Positions 24,926 to 33,213 of a stretch of 64,000 nt of DNA are shown here, piece after piece; within the stretch, counting starts at the first letter, position 1, and every line of letters begins with the position of its first letter. The notes under the pieces are model-generated. The model was not told the origin of the DNA. It searched no databases and saw nothing but the letters and a program-made list of their open reading frames with translations. The DNA lies in the NCBI RefSeq assembly GCF_900129325.1, contig NZ_FQUP01000003.1, forward strand, positions 186,001 through 250,000. Direction: 5' to 3'. The position numbers and the translations under genes are program-made. Source of the stretch: Kaistia soli DSM 19436 (GTDB lineage Bacteria; Pseudomonadota; Alphaproteobacteria; Rhizobiales; Kaistiaceae).

Positions 24926-26122
24926 CTAGGCTTCCCCGTCCGCCAGATCGAAATTGGAGAGATCGAATGCGCGGTGATGCGCAATGGTCGCGGCCCCGAT
25001 CGCGCATTCATGCAAGCCAAGCGCCGAAAGGCGGATATCCGGCACGCGCATGCCCGGGACGATGCCTGACGCCACCACCGCCTCCAGCACGGGGATCATC
25101 CGCTCGATCACCGGCCGCATAACGCCGCCAAGGACGATCGTCGAGGGATTGAAGATATTGACGAGGCTGACGATACCGCGGCCGAGCCGTTCGGCGATAT
25201 GATCGATGGCTGTGACAGCGTTGGGGTCATCGTTCTCCGCGGCCTCAGCGACCCGCCCCGGAAGACCGGTCGTGTCGCTTTCGCCGGTTTCATCACCGCT
25301 GCGCCAGAGGCGGGCGAGCGCCGCGAGATTGACGAAGGTCTCCAGACAACCGACCTGCCCGCAGGAGCAACGGGGGCCGTTGTCTGCAATGCGGACATGC
25401 CCGAACTCGCCAGCCGTGCCCGAGCCGCCGCGCAGCAGACGGCCATTGATGATGGCCGCCCCGCCGAGACCCGTGCCGAGCTTTAGGAAGATCGTGCAGT
25501 CACTCGGCAGTTCCGGCTGGGTATAGACCGCGCCAAAGGCGGCGGCGGTGGCATTGTTCTCGACGATGGCGGGAAGCGGAATTGCCTCCGCAAGCAGCGC
25601 CCTGAGGTTCAGTTCCCGCCAACCGAGGATCGGGAGGTGGACGACATAGCCGTCAAGCGTGACAAGGCCCGGAACCGTGACGCCAACGGAACGAATCCGG
25701 CCAGAAAAACGCGGATCCGACTCATGGGCTGCGAGTTCGTCGGCGATCATAGCGGTGATCATCTCGGGCGACGTTGCCCTCGGGATGATCCGTTCCGCCG
25801 TTTGCGTCACCTTCGCGGCCAGATCGAGCAAGGCAAAGCGGAGCACGCCGACGCCGATCTCGACACCGAGAAAATAGGCACCCTCAGGAGCCAGGGCGAC
25901 CGCTACCGCCGGACGGCCAGGCTCCCTCCCCGCCCGCGCCGCGCCGCGCGGCTCCTCGCGCACCAGGCCACGCTCGATCATCTCGGTGACAAGGCGCGTG
26001 ACGGTCGCCGGCGTCAGCGAGAGCTGTCGCGCCATGTCGGCGCGGCTTGAAGGTCCATGGACGCGCAGAAGCGTCAGGATGCCCCGTTCGTTGACGTAAC
26101 GGGCCAGCGTCTGGTCGGCCAT
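24926..26122 (-). CDS. ROK-family transcriptional regulator
   Basis: Repressor of 398 residues of the NagC/XylR-ROK type. Residues 10-70 form a winged helix-turn-helix (GILTLLRVHGPSSRADMARQ, then LTPATVTRLVTEMIERGLV). The sugar-binding ROK domain follows with GVEIGVGVLRFALLDL, an AIVENNATAAAFG block and the zinc signature CSCGQVGCLETFV. Sits directly upstream of and in line with the Gfo/Idh-isomerase-hydrolase-epimerase-kinase operon and probably controls it through the inverted repeat at 24892-24903. Confidence 0.9.
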   Translation of the reverse strand: MADQTLARYVNERGILTLLRVHGPSSRADMARQLSLTPATVTRLVTEMIERGLVREEPRGAARAGREPGRPAVAVALAPEGAYFLGVEIGVGVLRFALLDLAAKVTQTAERIIPRATSPEMITAMIADELAAHESDPRFSGRIRSVGVTVPGLVTLDGYVVHLPILGWRELNLRALLAEAIPLPAIVENNATAAAFGAVYTQPELPSDCTIFLKLGTGLGGAAIINGRLLRGGSGTAGEFGHVRIADNGPRCSCGQVGCLETFVNLAALARLWRSGDETGESDTTGLPGRVAEAAENDDPNAVTAIDHIAERLGRGIVSLVNIFNPSTIVLGGVMRPVIERMIPVLEAVVASGIVPGMRVPDIRLSALGLHECAIGAATIAHHRAFDLSNFDLADGEA

Positions 26123-26204
26123 GCGCAGCGAACCCTTTCCTCGGGCCCAGCCGCGGCCCCCCGGATCATCTATCCGATCAGGGTCGCAATGTCAGGCAGC
26201 GCCG

Positions 26205-26990
26205 TCAGATGATCGAGCGCCGCGAGGCGATGCCGCCATCGACGGTCATGATCGTGCCGGTGATATAGCCCGCGCGATAGGAGGCGAGGAACACGATCAG
26301 ATCGGTGACCTCGTGCACATGGGCCGGACGTCCGAGCGGATAGGTCGTTTCCAACTCGCCATAACGGTTTTCGTCGCCGAAGACGTCCTTGGCGCGCTTC
26401 TTCAGCATGTTGTAGATGCGGTCGGTGTTGACCGGACCCGGATTGACGCCCACGACGCGGATCTTGTCGTCGAGGCTCGACCCGCCGAGCGCGCGTGTGA
26501 AATGCATCAGACTGGCATTGCCGACCGCGCCCGCGATGTAGCGCGGGTCCGTAACCTCGCCGCCATTGCCGATATTGTTGATGATCACGCCGCCGCCGGC
26601 CGCCTTCATACGAGGGTAATAGAGCCTGCAGAGATTGATATAGCCGAAGACCTTCAGTTCCCACCCGGCGCGCCATTTGGCCTCGTCGATATCGAACAGC
26701 GAGCCCGAAGGAATGACGCCTGCATTGTTGACGAGCACATCGACATCGCCCGCCGCATCCGCCAGCCGCTCGGCCGCCCCAGGCTCGGTCAGATCGAGCG
26801 GCATCAGCGTGACGCTCCGCTCCGGCATCTCGTCGACGATCTCGGCCTTCAGCGCGGCGAGCTTCTCGACATTGCGCGCGGTCAGCACGAGTTCGCAGCC
26901 CTCCTCGGCGAATGCCTTGGCAAGCCCGGCACCAATCCCCTGCGAGGCGCCGGTGATCAACACCTTCTTGCCGGTCAAACGCAGATCCAT
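26205..26990 (-). CDS. Short-chain dehydrogenase/reductase lacking the usual Tyr-x3-Lys
   Basis: Classical-SDR fold of 261 residues: cofactor loop TGASQGIGAG near residue 13, NNAG at about 88, and the C-terminal GYITGTIMTVDGGI. The active-site region, however, reads GVIINNIGNGGEV and then RYIAGAVGNASLMHFTRAL, so aligned on the TRAL segment the catalytic Ser, Tyr and Lys are not in their normal places (Gly and Asn stand for Tyr and Lys; a Tyr lies three residues earlier). NADP(H) binding is likely but standard catalysis is doubtful. Sixty bases downstream of the catabolic operon, which may read through into it. The 82 bases to the ROK gene contain nothing evident. Confidence 0.82.
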   Translation of the reverse strand: MDLRLTGKKVLITGASQGIGAGLAKAFAEEGCELVLTARNVEKLAALKAEIVDEMPERSVTLMPLDLTEPGAAERLADAAGDVDVLVNNAGVIPSGSLFDIDEAKWRAGWELKVFGYINLCRLYYPRMKAAGGGVIINNIGNGGEVTDPRYIAGAVGNASLMHFTRALGGSSLDDKIRVVGVNPGPVNTDRIYNMLKKRAKDVFGDENRYGELETTYPLGRPAHVHEVTDLIVFLASYRAGYITGTIMTVDGGIASRRSII

Positions 26991-27050
26991 CGGGGGTCTC
27001 CTCTTGATTTCAAACGGTCGTCGCGACCGGGCGGTAAAATGTCTGCTGCG

Positions 27051-27992
27051 CTAGCGCGGCGAATTCAGTGGATGGACCGTCGTCCGGATGTCCGTCCAGA
27101 GACCCATCCTGGCGGCGCCTTCAGCAGCGCTGTCAGAGGGCAACTGGCCGTTGCGGATCAGAAAATCGTTGGTGAAGCGAATTGCTTCGTTCGAGAGATA
27201 GCCAAGGCCCACCGCCGTTCCGTCGCCCCATAGCGCCAGCTTCGCGATCTCGGCGATCATCACCGTCTGGAGGGTGGCATCGAGGGAGGGATCGCGCCGG
27301 AGCACACTTTCGACCGCTTCGCCTTGCTGAGCGAACGCATGCTGCCAGCCTCGCAGGCTCGCTTCGACGAAACGGGCAACGAGCGACGGCTCCTGGTCGG
27401 CCAATTGTTCGGAGGTAATGATTGGATCGCGCGGGATGACGATGCCGTGGCCAGCCGGATCGAACAGGACCAGGTCGTCGATCCCCGCAGACCGCAGCTT
27501 GGGCAACTGATTGTAGAAAGTCGCGGCGGCGATATCGACGTCGCCATCAAGGAACGGCTGCATGGAGCCGCCTTGAATGACTTCTTCGATCGAGGCCGGA
27601 CTGACGCCGGCCTCCGCCAGCATCGCGCGGAGGATCAGATGGATGCCGGTGTACCATGTGCTGACGCGCCGGCCGGCAAAGTCCGCGAGCGAGTAGATGC
27701 CCGATCCGGCACGCGCGATGTAGACGACATCGGTTTTCTGAAACACCGTGGCTACGGCGACAACCGGCAGGCCTTCGGCGCGGGCTGCCAGCACACTCTC
27801 GAGCCCGCCGCCCTGCGCAAATTCGGCTTCGCCGCTGGCAACGACCCGCTCGGGATCAACGCCCGGTCCACCAACCCGGATGTCGACGTCGAGACCGGCC
27901 GCCTCGTAGAAGCCCTTGTCTGCCGCGACGTAGTAACCGGCGAACTGCGACTGATGCAGCCATTTGAGCTGCAAGGAAACCCTGTCCGTCAT
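27051..27992 (-). CDS. NMT1/THI5-like domain protein without signal peptide
   Basis: Protein of 313 residues in the periplasmic-binding-protein fold (RVSLQLKWLHQSQFAGYYVA, DKGFYEAAGLDVDIR, VDIAAATFYN). It begins where the mature part of the exported homologue at 38057 begins, and the upstream frame lies inside the oxidoreductase gene (four-base overlap), so no signal peptide can be hidden. It is therefore predicted to stay in the cytoplasm, as an enzyme, a sensor or a soluble carrier. The THI5-specific cysteine cluster is absent, so it is not the pyrimidine synthase. Last gene of the large reverse operon, next to the dehydrogenase subunits. Confidence 0.85.
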   Translation of the reverse strand: MTDRVSLQLKWLHQSQFAGYYVAADKGFYEAAGLDVDIRVGGPGVDPERVVASGEAEFAQGGGLESVLAARAEGLPVVAVATVFQKTDVVYIARAGSGIYSLADFAGRRVSTWYTGIHLILRAMLAEAGVSPASIEEVIQGGSMQPFLDGDVDIAAATFYNQLPKLRSAGIDDLVLFDPAGHGIVIPRDPIITSEQLADQEPSLVARFVEASLRGWQHAFAQQGEAVESVLRRDPSLDATLQTVMIAEIAKLALWGDGTAVGLGYLSNEAIRFTNDFLIRNGQLPSDSAAEGAARMGLWTDIRTTVHPLNSPR

Positions 27993-29380
27993 AGTGCGCC
28001 CTCGCGAGTGCCAGCCAGCACGACGTTCAGCGGCACCGGACGCAGCGGAATGCGTGGCGGGTTGAAGCCGGCCGCTTCGGGCGAGGTGCCTGTTTCAGCC
28101 GCGACGATCTCAGCGACGGCAAAACCGCAGATACGGCCCTGGCAGCGGCCCATGCCGGCGCGCGTCCATAATTTGGCCCCGGCGACACCTTTCGTGCCTC
28201 CGCTCAAGGCCGCGCGTATGTCCCCCTTGCGCACGTCCTCGCAGCGGCAGACGATTGTCTCGTCGCAGACCAGCGTGGCGATGGACTCGGGGACTGGATA
28301 GAGCCGGCCCAGCGCTTGGCCGAAGGCACGGGCGGTCTGTAGCCGGCGCGCGAGGATCGCTCTGCGGTGTGCGAAGTCGGATGTAACGAGACCGAGATCC
28401 GCCGCCGCGGCAATGCCGGCTAACGCGCCCGATAACCGGGCCGGGGCAGCGCCAGCGATCCCTGTCACCTCGCCGGCTGCATAAATGCCCGGTATCGACG
28501 TCCGGCCTGTCTCAGCATCTGCGCTGCAATACCAGCCGCCAACGTCCCGGTCGTAAGCATGGCGACAACGCAAGAGCGCCGTCAGTTCGATCATTGGCCG
28601 GAAGCCCCAACCGATCAGCAATGCATCAATGCCGGAGATGGTCTCCGTTCGTGTCGTGTCGATGGCCCCGTCATGGCTGATCGGCGCGATCCGTATGGCC
28701 TGGACGCGATCACCGCCAAGAGCCTCCGTGACGACGAAGCCGCGGCGGCGGTCCCGGATCGCCCGAACAGCGGCCAGAAGCTGCAGCGCCTCGGCCCAGC
28801 GTGCCGGATGGCGGGACACAAGTCGTGCAGGCGCACACCGCGCCGTCCCCGCCTCCACCAGCATCGCCGGCGTCGCCCCGATCCCGCGCAGGGTCGCCGC
28901 GACCGCGTAGAGGAACGGTCCATTGCCGGCGAGCGCGATGCGTCGCCCCGGAGCGGTGCCGCCGAGCTTGGCGAGGCGCTGGCCGGCGCCTGGCGTCATC
29001 ACGCCCGGCAAGGTCCAGCCAGGGAAGGGCATGACGCGATCATAAGCGCCACTGGCGACGATGAGCGCGCGGTAGCGGAAGGCGAGCGGACCTGCCGGGC
29101 CGTTGGCAAGGATCTCGCGCTCCGGAAAAGCCGCCCAGACCTCGGCGCCACTATGAATGGTGACGTTTGCGGCAATAGCGGCGCGGGCGGCGGCTGCCCC
29201 TTCAGCCTGCTGACGCGTCGATGGCGGCCCGACAGGATCCTGCATCCAATATTGACCGCCCGGCTGCGTGCCGGCGTCGATGAGATCGACTTTTGCCCCA
29301 GCTTTGGCGGCGGCGAGTGCTGCCGAGAGCCCCGCAGGACCGCCACCGACCACGAGGATATCAGTTTCGATCCGCATCAT
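27989..29380 (-). CDS. FAD/NAD-dependent oxidoreductase subunit (HcnB/SoxA-alpha-like)
   Basis: Flavoprotein of 463 residues. The start ATG at 29380 overlaps the stop of the 2Fe-2S gene. N-terminal FAD site VVGGGPAGLSAALAAAKAG, then PGGQYWMQDP, a central NAD-type GxG (GRRIALAGNGPFLYAVA) and a C-terminal FAD-closing GIYAAGEVTGIAGAAPARLSG. The tail holds a BFD-like cysteine set (CRCEDVRKGDI and later GRCQGRICG) that binds a second iron-sulphur cluster, as in HcnB, OoxA and D-hydroxyproline dehydrogenase alpha. Works with the small ferredoxin subunit and the DAO-type subunit as a membrane- or quinone-linked amine/imino-acid dehydrogenase. Confidence 0.9.
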   Translation of the reverse strand: MMRIETDILVVGGGPAGLSAALAAAKAGAKVDLIDAGTQPGGQYWMQDPVGPPSTRQQAEGAAAARAAIAANVTIHSGAEVWAAFPEREILANGPAGPLAFRYRALIVASGAYDRVMPFPGWTLPGVMTPGAGQRLAKLGGTAPGRRIALAGNGPFLYAVAATLRGIGATPAMLVEAGTARCAPARLVSRHPARWAEALQLLAAVRAIRDRRRGFVVTEALGGDRVQAIRIAPISHDGAIDTTRTETISGIDALLIGWGFRPMIELTALLRCRHAYDRDVGGWYCSADAETGRTSIPGIYAAGEVTGIAGAAPARLSGALAGIAAAADLGLVTSDFAHRRAILARRLQTARAFGQALGRLYPVPESIATLVCDETIVCRCEDVRKGDIRAALSGGTKGVAGAKLWTRAGMGRCQGRICGFAVAEIVAAETGTSPEAAGFNPPRIPLRPVPLNVVLAGTREGAL

Positions 29381-29631
29381 GGCCGGCCGGTCTCGATGCG
29401 CATGCCGTCGCTGACCGGCGTGATACAGGCACGAATATTGGGCCGACCATCGACGGTGACGAGGCATTCGAAGCAGATGCCCATGCCGCAAAAGAGTCCG
29501 CGCGGTTCCTCGCCTTTCGCCGTTCGGCGGAGGATCGGATTTCCCTCGCCATGCAGCACAGCGCCGAGAGGCCGTCCGGCCACGGATTCGACGCGGCGCC
29601 CATCGACGAGGAGGGTAATCCGCGCAGTCAT
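29377..29631 (-). CDS. Small 2Fe-2S subunit (HcnA/OoxX-like)
   Basis: Protein of 84 residues in the Fer2_4 family. The cluster ligands are Cys at LFCGMGICFECLV (C-x4-C-x2-C) and the later IRAC. Length and spacing match the gamma or HcnA-type subunit that shuttles electrons between the two flavin subunits. Four-base overlaps with both neighbours show tight coupling within the heterotrimer operon. Confidence 0.92.
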   Translation of the reverse strand: MTARITLLVDGRRVESVAGRPLGAVLHGEGNPILRRTAKGEEPRGLFCGMGICFECLVTVDGRPNIRACITPVSDGMRIETGRP

Positions 29632-30776
29632 GCCGCAGCCCTGGCGGCAAACCGGCCGACATCGTAGAGGTCGTCACGGCAGGGCGGCGTCGTGCCGTCG
29701 ATGCGGTCCCTGATGATCCTGGCCATGCCGAGCGACCGAACGAAGCCAGTGCCGCCATCGCCTGCCGCCACAAACAATCCCTCGGGCCCGGCAGGACCGG
29801 TCAGGAAGCGATCGTCCGGCGTCACCGCCTCATAACGGACCCAGGACCGCAGCAGATCGAGTCCCGCCAGCGCTGGAAACAGGAAGAGCAATGTATCAAC
29901 GGAATCGCGCACGAAGGCTCTATCAACTTCCGGCACGATCTCGGGACTGCCTGTAGCAGTCACGCCGCCTTCGAGCACGGTATTGAACAGCACCTGCCCG
30001 CTCGCGGCCTGCTGGATCTGCGTGTAGCCGGCATCGACGCCCCCTTCCGCCTTGCAGGCGCCGACGACGGTGCGAATGACGGGTCTCGTTCCAACCGTGG
30101 CGAGACATTGAGCCTTTCGCGGCACAATGGGCAGTTCCACGTCGGCGGTCGCAGCAAGCCTCTGCGTCCATGGCCCTCCGGCGATGACAACGATGCTGGC
30201 CTCGAAGCGGCCGAGCGACGTCTCGACGCCGGCTATCCGTCCGCCTCTGGTTACCAAAGCCGTCACCGTGGCTCCGGAAACGACGTCGGCTGATCCACTC
30301 CTCGCGACATCGAGCAGGGTTCGGACGGCGAGAAACGGATTGACGACCGCGGAGTCGGGCGACCAGGTGGCCGCCACGATCGGACCTGTCAGTCCCGGTT
30401 CGATCGCCTGGACCTCCGCCGGGTCGAGCAATTCAGGCCTCAGTCCGGCCGCGCGCTCGATGCCGATCCAAGTCTCGGCCGACCGCCGCTCATTCTCGTG
30501 CCGCAGGAAGCGCAGCTGGCCGCAGCGGTTGTATTCGAAGCGCGGCGCCCGGCGATCGAGCTCCGCCCAGGCCTCGCAGCACCATGTGAGAAGCGGCAGC
30601 TCCTCCTCGTCCATCATATGCGTGCCGATGCAGGCGAGGCTCGCGCCCGAGACCGCACCACCCGGGACGCCTTGCTCAAGAACGAGGACGCGACGCCCGC
30701 TTTCGGCCAGCGCCGCAGCAGTCGCGGCGCCCACGACGCCGGCGCCCACCACGATGGCGTCGGCGCGCTTCACCAT
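29628..30776 (-). CDS. FAD-dependent amine/D-amino-acid dehydrogenase subunit (DAO family)
   Basis: Catalytic flavin subunit of 382 residues. The dinucleotide site VVGAGVVGAATAAALAESG is followed by a central substrate domain and a C-terminal FAD-closing GLFVAAGDGGTGFVRSLGMA. Family members (HcnC, sarcosine oxidase beta, OoxB, D-hydroxyproline dehydrogenase beta) oxidise glycine, N-methyl or imino amino acids. Together with the two genes downstream it makes an alpha-beta-gamma dehydrogenase. In this locus the substrate may be an amine released from the ring compound. Confidence 0.9.
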   Translation of the reverse strand: MVKRADAIVVGAGVVGAATAAALAESGRRVLVLEQGVPGGAVSGASLACIGTHMMDEEELPLLTWCCEAWAELDRRAPRFEYNRCGQLRFLRHENERRSAETWIGIERAAGLRPELLDPAEVQAIEPGLTGPIVAATWSPDSAVVNPFLAVRTLLDVARSGSADVVSGATVTALVTRGGRIAGVETSLGRFEASIVVIAGGPWTQRLAATADVELPIVPRKAQCLATVGTRPVIRTVVGACKAEGGVDAGYTQIQQAASGQVLFNTVLEGGVTATGSPEIVPEVDRAFVRDSVDTLLFLFPALAGLDLLRSWVRYEAVTPDDRFLTGPAGPEGLFVAAGDGGTGFVRSLGMARIIRDRIDGTTPPCRDDLYDVGRFAARAAA

Positions 30777-31699
30777 GAGCTGCTCCGCACCGCCTCGGGC
30801 GCCGCAGCCCAGAAGCGGGTATCAACGAGACCAGGATCGTCCGGCACGCTGTGGCCTTCGATCTCTGCCATCGCGCGAAGCGCCTGTTCCATGTGGCGCG
30901 GATCTGGATAGCCGAGGCCCTCCGACAAAGTCGCCCCGGAAAGCGCGAGCGCCCGTATATCGGCAAGCTGCCCTTCCTGCTCGAGCCGGGACATGTCGGG
31001 CCTGAGGCGAACCGTCAGCGAGATCGCCGCGTCGAGATCGTGGAACGCCTTGGTCCAGCCGGCCAGGACGGCGTTGATGACGCTCTGCGTCGCCTCGGGA
31101 TGGGCCTCCACGAAGTCGCGCCGTGCCACCAGACCATCCTTCAGAAGCGACGCGCCATAATCTGCCGCTCGGAAAATGATGAAGTCGTCGAGCGATCCGG
31201 CTGCATGCTCAAGATGATGGATCTCGTGATAGGTCGTCATCTGCGCACAGTCGACCTTGGCCTCAAGAATGGCCGAAACGGTGTCGTTGACCGCCATGCG
31301 CTCGTAGTCGTCCTGCGTAAGGCCGGCGCGATGCAACATCCAGGTCAGCTCGAGATCCTCGCGGCCCGGCCAGACGCCGAGACGCCGTCCCGCCAGATCG
31401 CGCGGCCGCTCGATGCCCAGGCTGCGGCGGGCGGGGTAGACGAGCGAGCTGACCTGCTGGATCGCGAGCAGGAAAACGAGCTCGTCGGCCCTGCCGCTCT
31501 CCATCATGTGGGCGGGACTTGCCACCGCGAAGGATACGTCGCCATCCAGCACCGCTGCGATCGGCCCCTTGGCAAAATCAAGCGGCACGCACCGGATATC
31601 GACGCCGGCATCAAGGCCGAGACCCTCATGCTCGGCGATGAGATAGCCGGCGAATTGTGGTTGCGGATGCCAAAGCAGGCGGATGCGGATCGTCTTCAT
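30770..31699 (-). CDS. Second NMT1/THI5-like domain protein without signal peptide
   Basis: Protein of 309 residues from the ATG at 31699, chosen because GAGGG precedes it; an ATG at 31714 that overlaps the previous stop would add five residues. The fold opens directly with IRIRLLWHPQPQFAGYLIAEHEGLGLDAGVDIR, without any signal sequence. It is a distant paralogue of the protein at 27051 and of the exported protein at 38057. No THI5 cysteine cluster. It sits between an aldehyde dehydrogenase and a flavin dehydrogenase, all overlapping, so it is an integral cytoplasmic part of the pathway rather than a transporter receptor. Confidence 0.83.
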   Translation of the reverse strand: MKTIRIRLLWHPQPQFAGYLIAEHEGLGLDAGVDIRCVPLDFAKGPIAAVLDGDVSFAVASPAHMMESGRADELVFLLAIQQVSSLVYPARRSLGIERPRDLAGRRLGVWPGREDLELTWMLHRAGLTQDDYERMAVNDTVSAILEAKVDCAQMTTYHEIHHLEHAAGSLDDFIIFRAADYGASLLKDGLVARRDFVEAHPEATQSVINAVLAGWTKAFHDLDAAISLTVRLRPDMSRLEQEGQLADIRALALSGATLSEGLGYPDPRHMEQALRAMAEIEGHSVPDDPGLVDTRFWAAAPEAVRSSSW

Positions 31700-31710
31700 G
31701 TCGCCCTCGT

Positions 31711-33213
31711 TCATCCGTAGCGCTTGCCGCCGGCAAACCAATCGTCAAATCCAGGCGCCGTGCTCACGACGACGTTGCGCTTGCGCTGGTAGCCCTTGAG
31801 CGCGTCCCAACCGTTTTCGAGGCCATAGCCACTGTCGCCGAAGCCGCCCCAGATGGAGCGCGGGTCGTTCTTGTGGTGATCGTTGACCCACACCATGCCG
31901 GCGCGGATGCGTCCGGCAACGCGGTGGGCGCGGGCGACATCGCGCGTCCAGACCGAAGCGCCCAGCGCATAGGGCGAGTCATTGGCAAGCCTCAGGGCCT
32001 CGGCTTCGTCCGAGAACGCAGTGACCGAGACGACGGGACCAAACACCTCGTCGCGGAACAGTGCCATGCCGGGCTCGACGCCGGCAAAGATCGTCGGCTC
32101 GACATAGAAGCCGGCTGAGAAGGGTGCTGGAAGATCCGGCACTTCGCCGCCGACGACGCAGCGCGCGCCGGCTTTCATGGCGCCGTCGATATAGGCAAGG
32201 CAGCGCGCCTGCGCGCCCGCGGAAATGACAGGTCCCATGTCGGTGGCCGGATCGGCGGGGTCACCGAGGCGCAGCGCCCTCGCCCGCCTTGCGAAGGCCT
32301 CGACGAAAGCGTCGTGAATGCTGTCCTCGACGATGAAGCGGCTCGCCGAGACGCAGGTCTGCCCCGCCGCAACGAAGGCCGCAAAGGCGGCTCCGGCCGC
32401 CGCTTCCTCGATATTCGTGTCCGCGAAAATCACCACCGGCGTCTTGCCGCCGAGTTCCAGCGTGCAGGGAACCAGCCGTTCGGCAGCCGCGGCGGCCACC
32501 TTGCGGCCGGTCGCAGTGCCGCCGGTCAGATCGATATGCCTCACCGCAGGTGCGGCGCAGACCAGCGCGCCGGTTGTGCCGTCGCCCGTGATGACATTGA
32601 CGACGCCAGCGGGCAGGCCGGCCTCGGAGCACCATGCGGAGAAAAGCAGTGGCGTTGCCGGCGCGAGTTCGGACGGCTTGATCACCACGGTGTTGCCAGC
32701 GGCAAGTGCGGCGGCAAGCTTTTTGACGAGGATGAGGATCGGGTGGTTCCACGGCGTCAGCAGCGCGCAGACACCATGCGGCTCATAGGCGGTGTAGGCT
32801 AGGAACCCTCCCCGCAGACGGTTTGATTCCGCCTCGAGACCGGCGGCGATACCGCCGAAATAGTCGAGCCATTCGGGAATGCGGCCCATCTGTGCGCGCA
32901 TCTCGCGGATCGCTCGGCCCGTGATGGCCGATTCGAGCGTCGCGAGTTCGGCCATGCGCTGGCGTACGATCTCGGCGATCGCCCGAAGGTGCCGGCCGCG
33001 ATCGAGTGGATCCAGCGCCGCCCATTGCGGCCCGGCGGCTTCCGCCGCCGCCACGGCCGCTTCGACGTCGGAGGCGTCACCGATCGGAACCGCGCCGAAA
33101 ACCTCGCGACTGGCCGGGCTCGCGACGGGAATGCGGCCCGCACCCGAGGCAACGCGCCATTCGCCACCGATATGCAGCATGCTGCCCGAGAGCATCAGAT
33201 CACGATCCGTCAT
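31711..33213 (-). CDS. NAD(P)-dependent aldehyde dehydrogenase
   Basis: Protein of 500 residues of the ALDH superfamily. Catalytic Cys lies in AGQTCVSASRF, the general base Glu in LELGGKTPVVIF, the cofactor segment in LTPWNHPILILVKKLAAALAAGN, and the C-terminal motif EVFGPVVSV. The ATG at 33213 follows GGAG by eight bases; a GTG one codon upstream overlaps the preceding stop. Likely oxidises the semialdehyde that arises from the monooxygenase or dehydrogenase step. Confidence 0.92.
   Translation of the reverse strand: MTDRDLMLSGSMLHIGGEWRVASGAGRIPVASPASREVFGAVPIGDASDVEAAVAAAEAAGPQWAALDPLDRGRHLRAIAEIVRQRMAELATLESAITGRAIREMRAQMGRIPEWLDYFGGIAAGLEAESNRLRGGFLAYTAYEPHGVCALLTPWNHPILILVKKLAAALAAGNTVVIKPSELAPATPLLFSAWCSEAGLPAGVVNVITGDGTTGALVCAAPAVRHIDLTGGTATGRKVAAAAAERLVPCTLELGGKTPVVIFADTNIEEAAAGAAFAAFVAAGQTCVSASRFIVEDSIHDAFVEAFARRARALRLGDPADPATDMGPVISAGAQARCLAYIDGAMKAGARCVVGGEVPDLPAPFSAGFYVEPTIFAGVEPGMALFRDEVFGPVVSVTAFSDEAEALRLANDSPYALGASVWTRDVARAHRVAGRIRAGMVWVNDHHKNDPRSIWGGFGDSGYGLENGWDALKGYQRKRNVVVSTAPGFDDWFAGGKRYG

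Noticed and set aside
27015-27029. Hairpin CGGTCG-TCG-CGACCG between the NMT1-like and SDR genes as a terminator
   Set aside because: Only six pairs, no T run and just before a ribosome site; too weak to call a terminator.
27051-27992. Identification as THI5 pyrimidine synthase
   Set aside because: The iron-binding cysteine cluster of THI5 is missing; only the general NMT1/THI5-like fold is shared.
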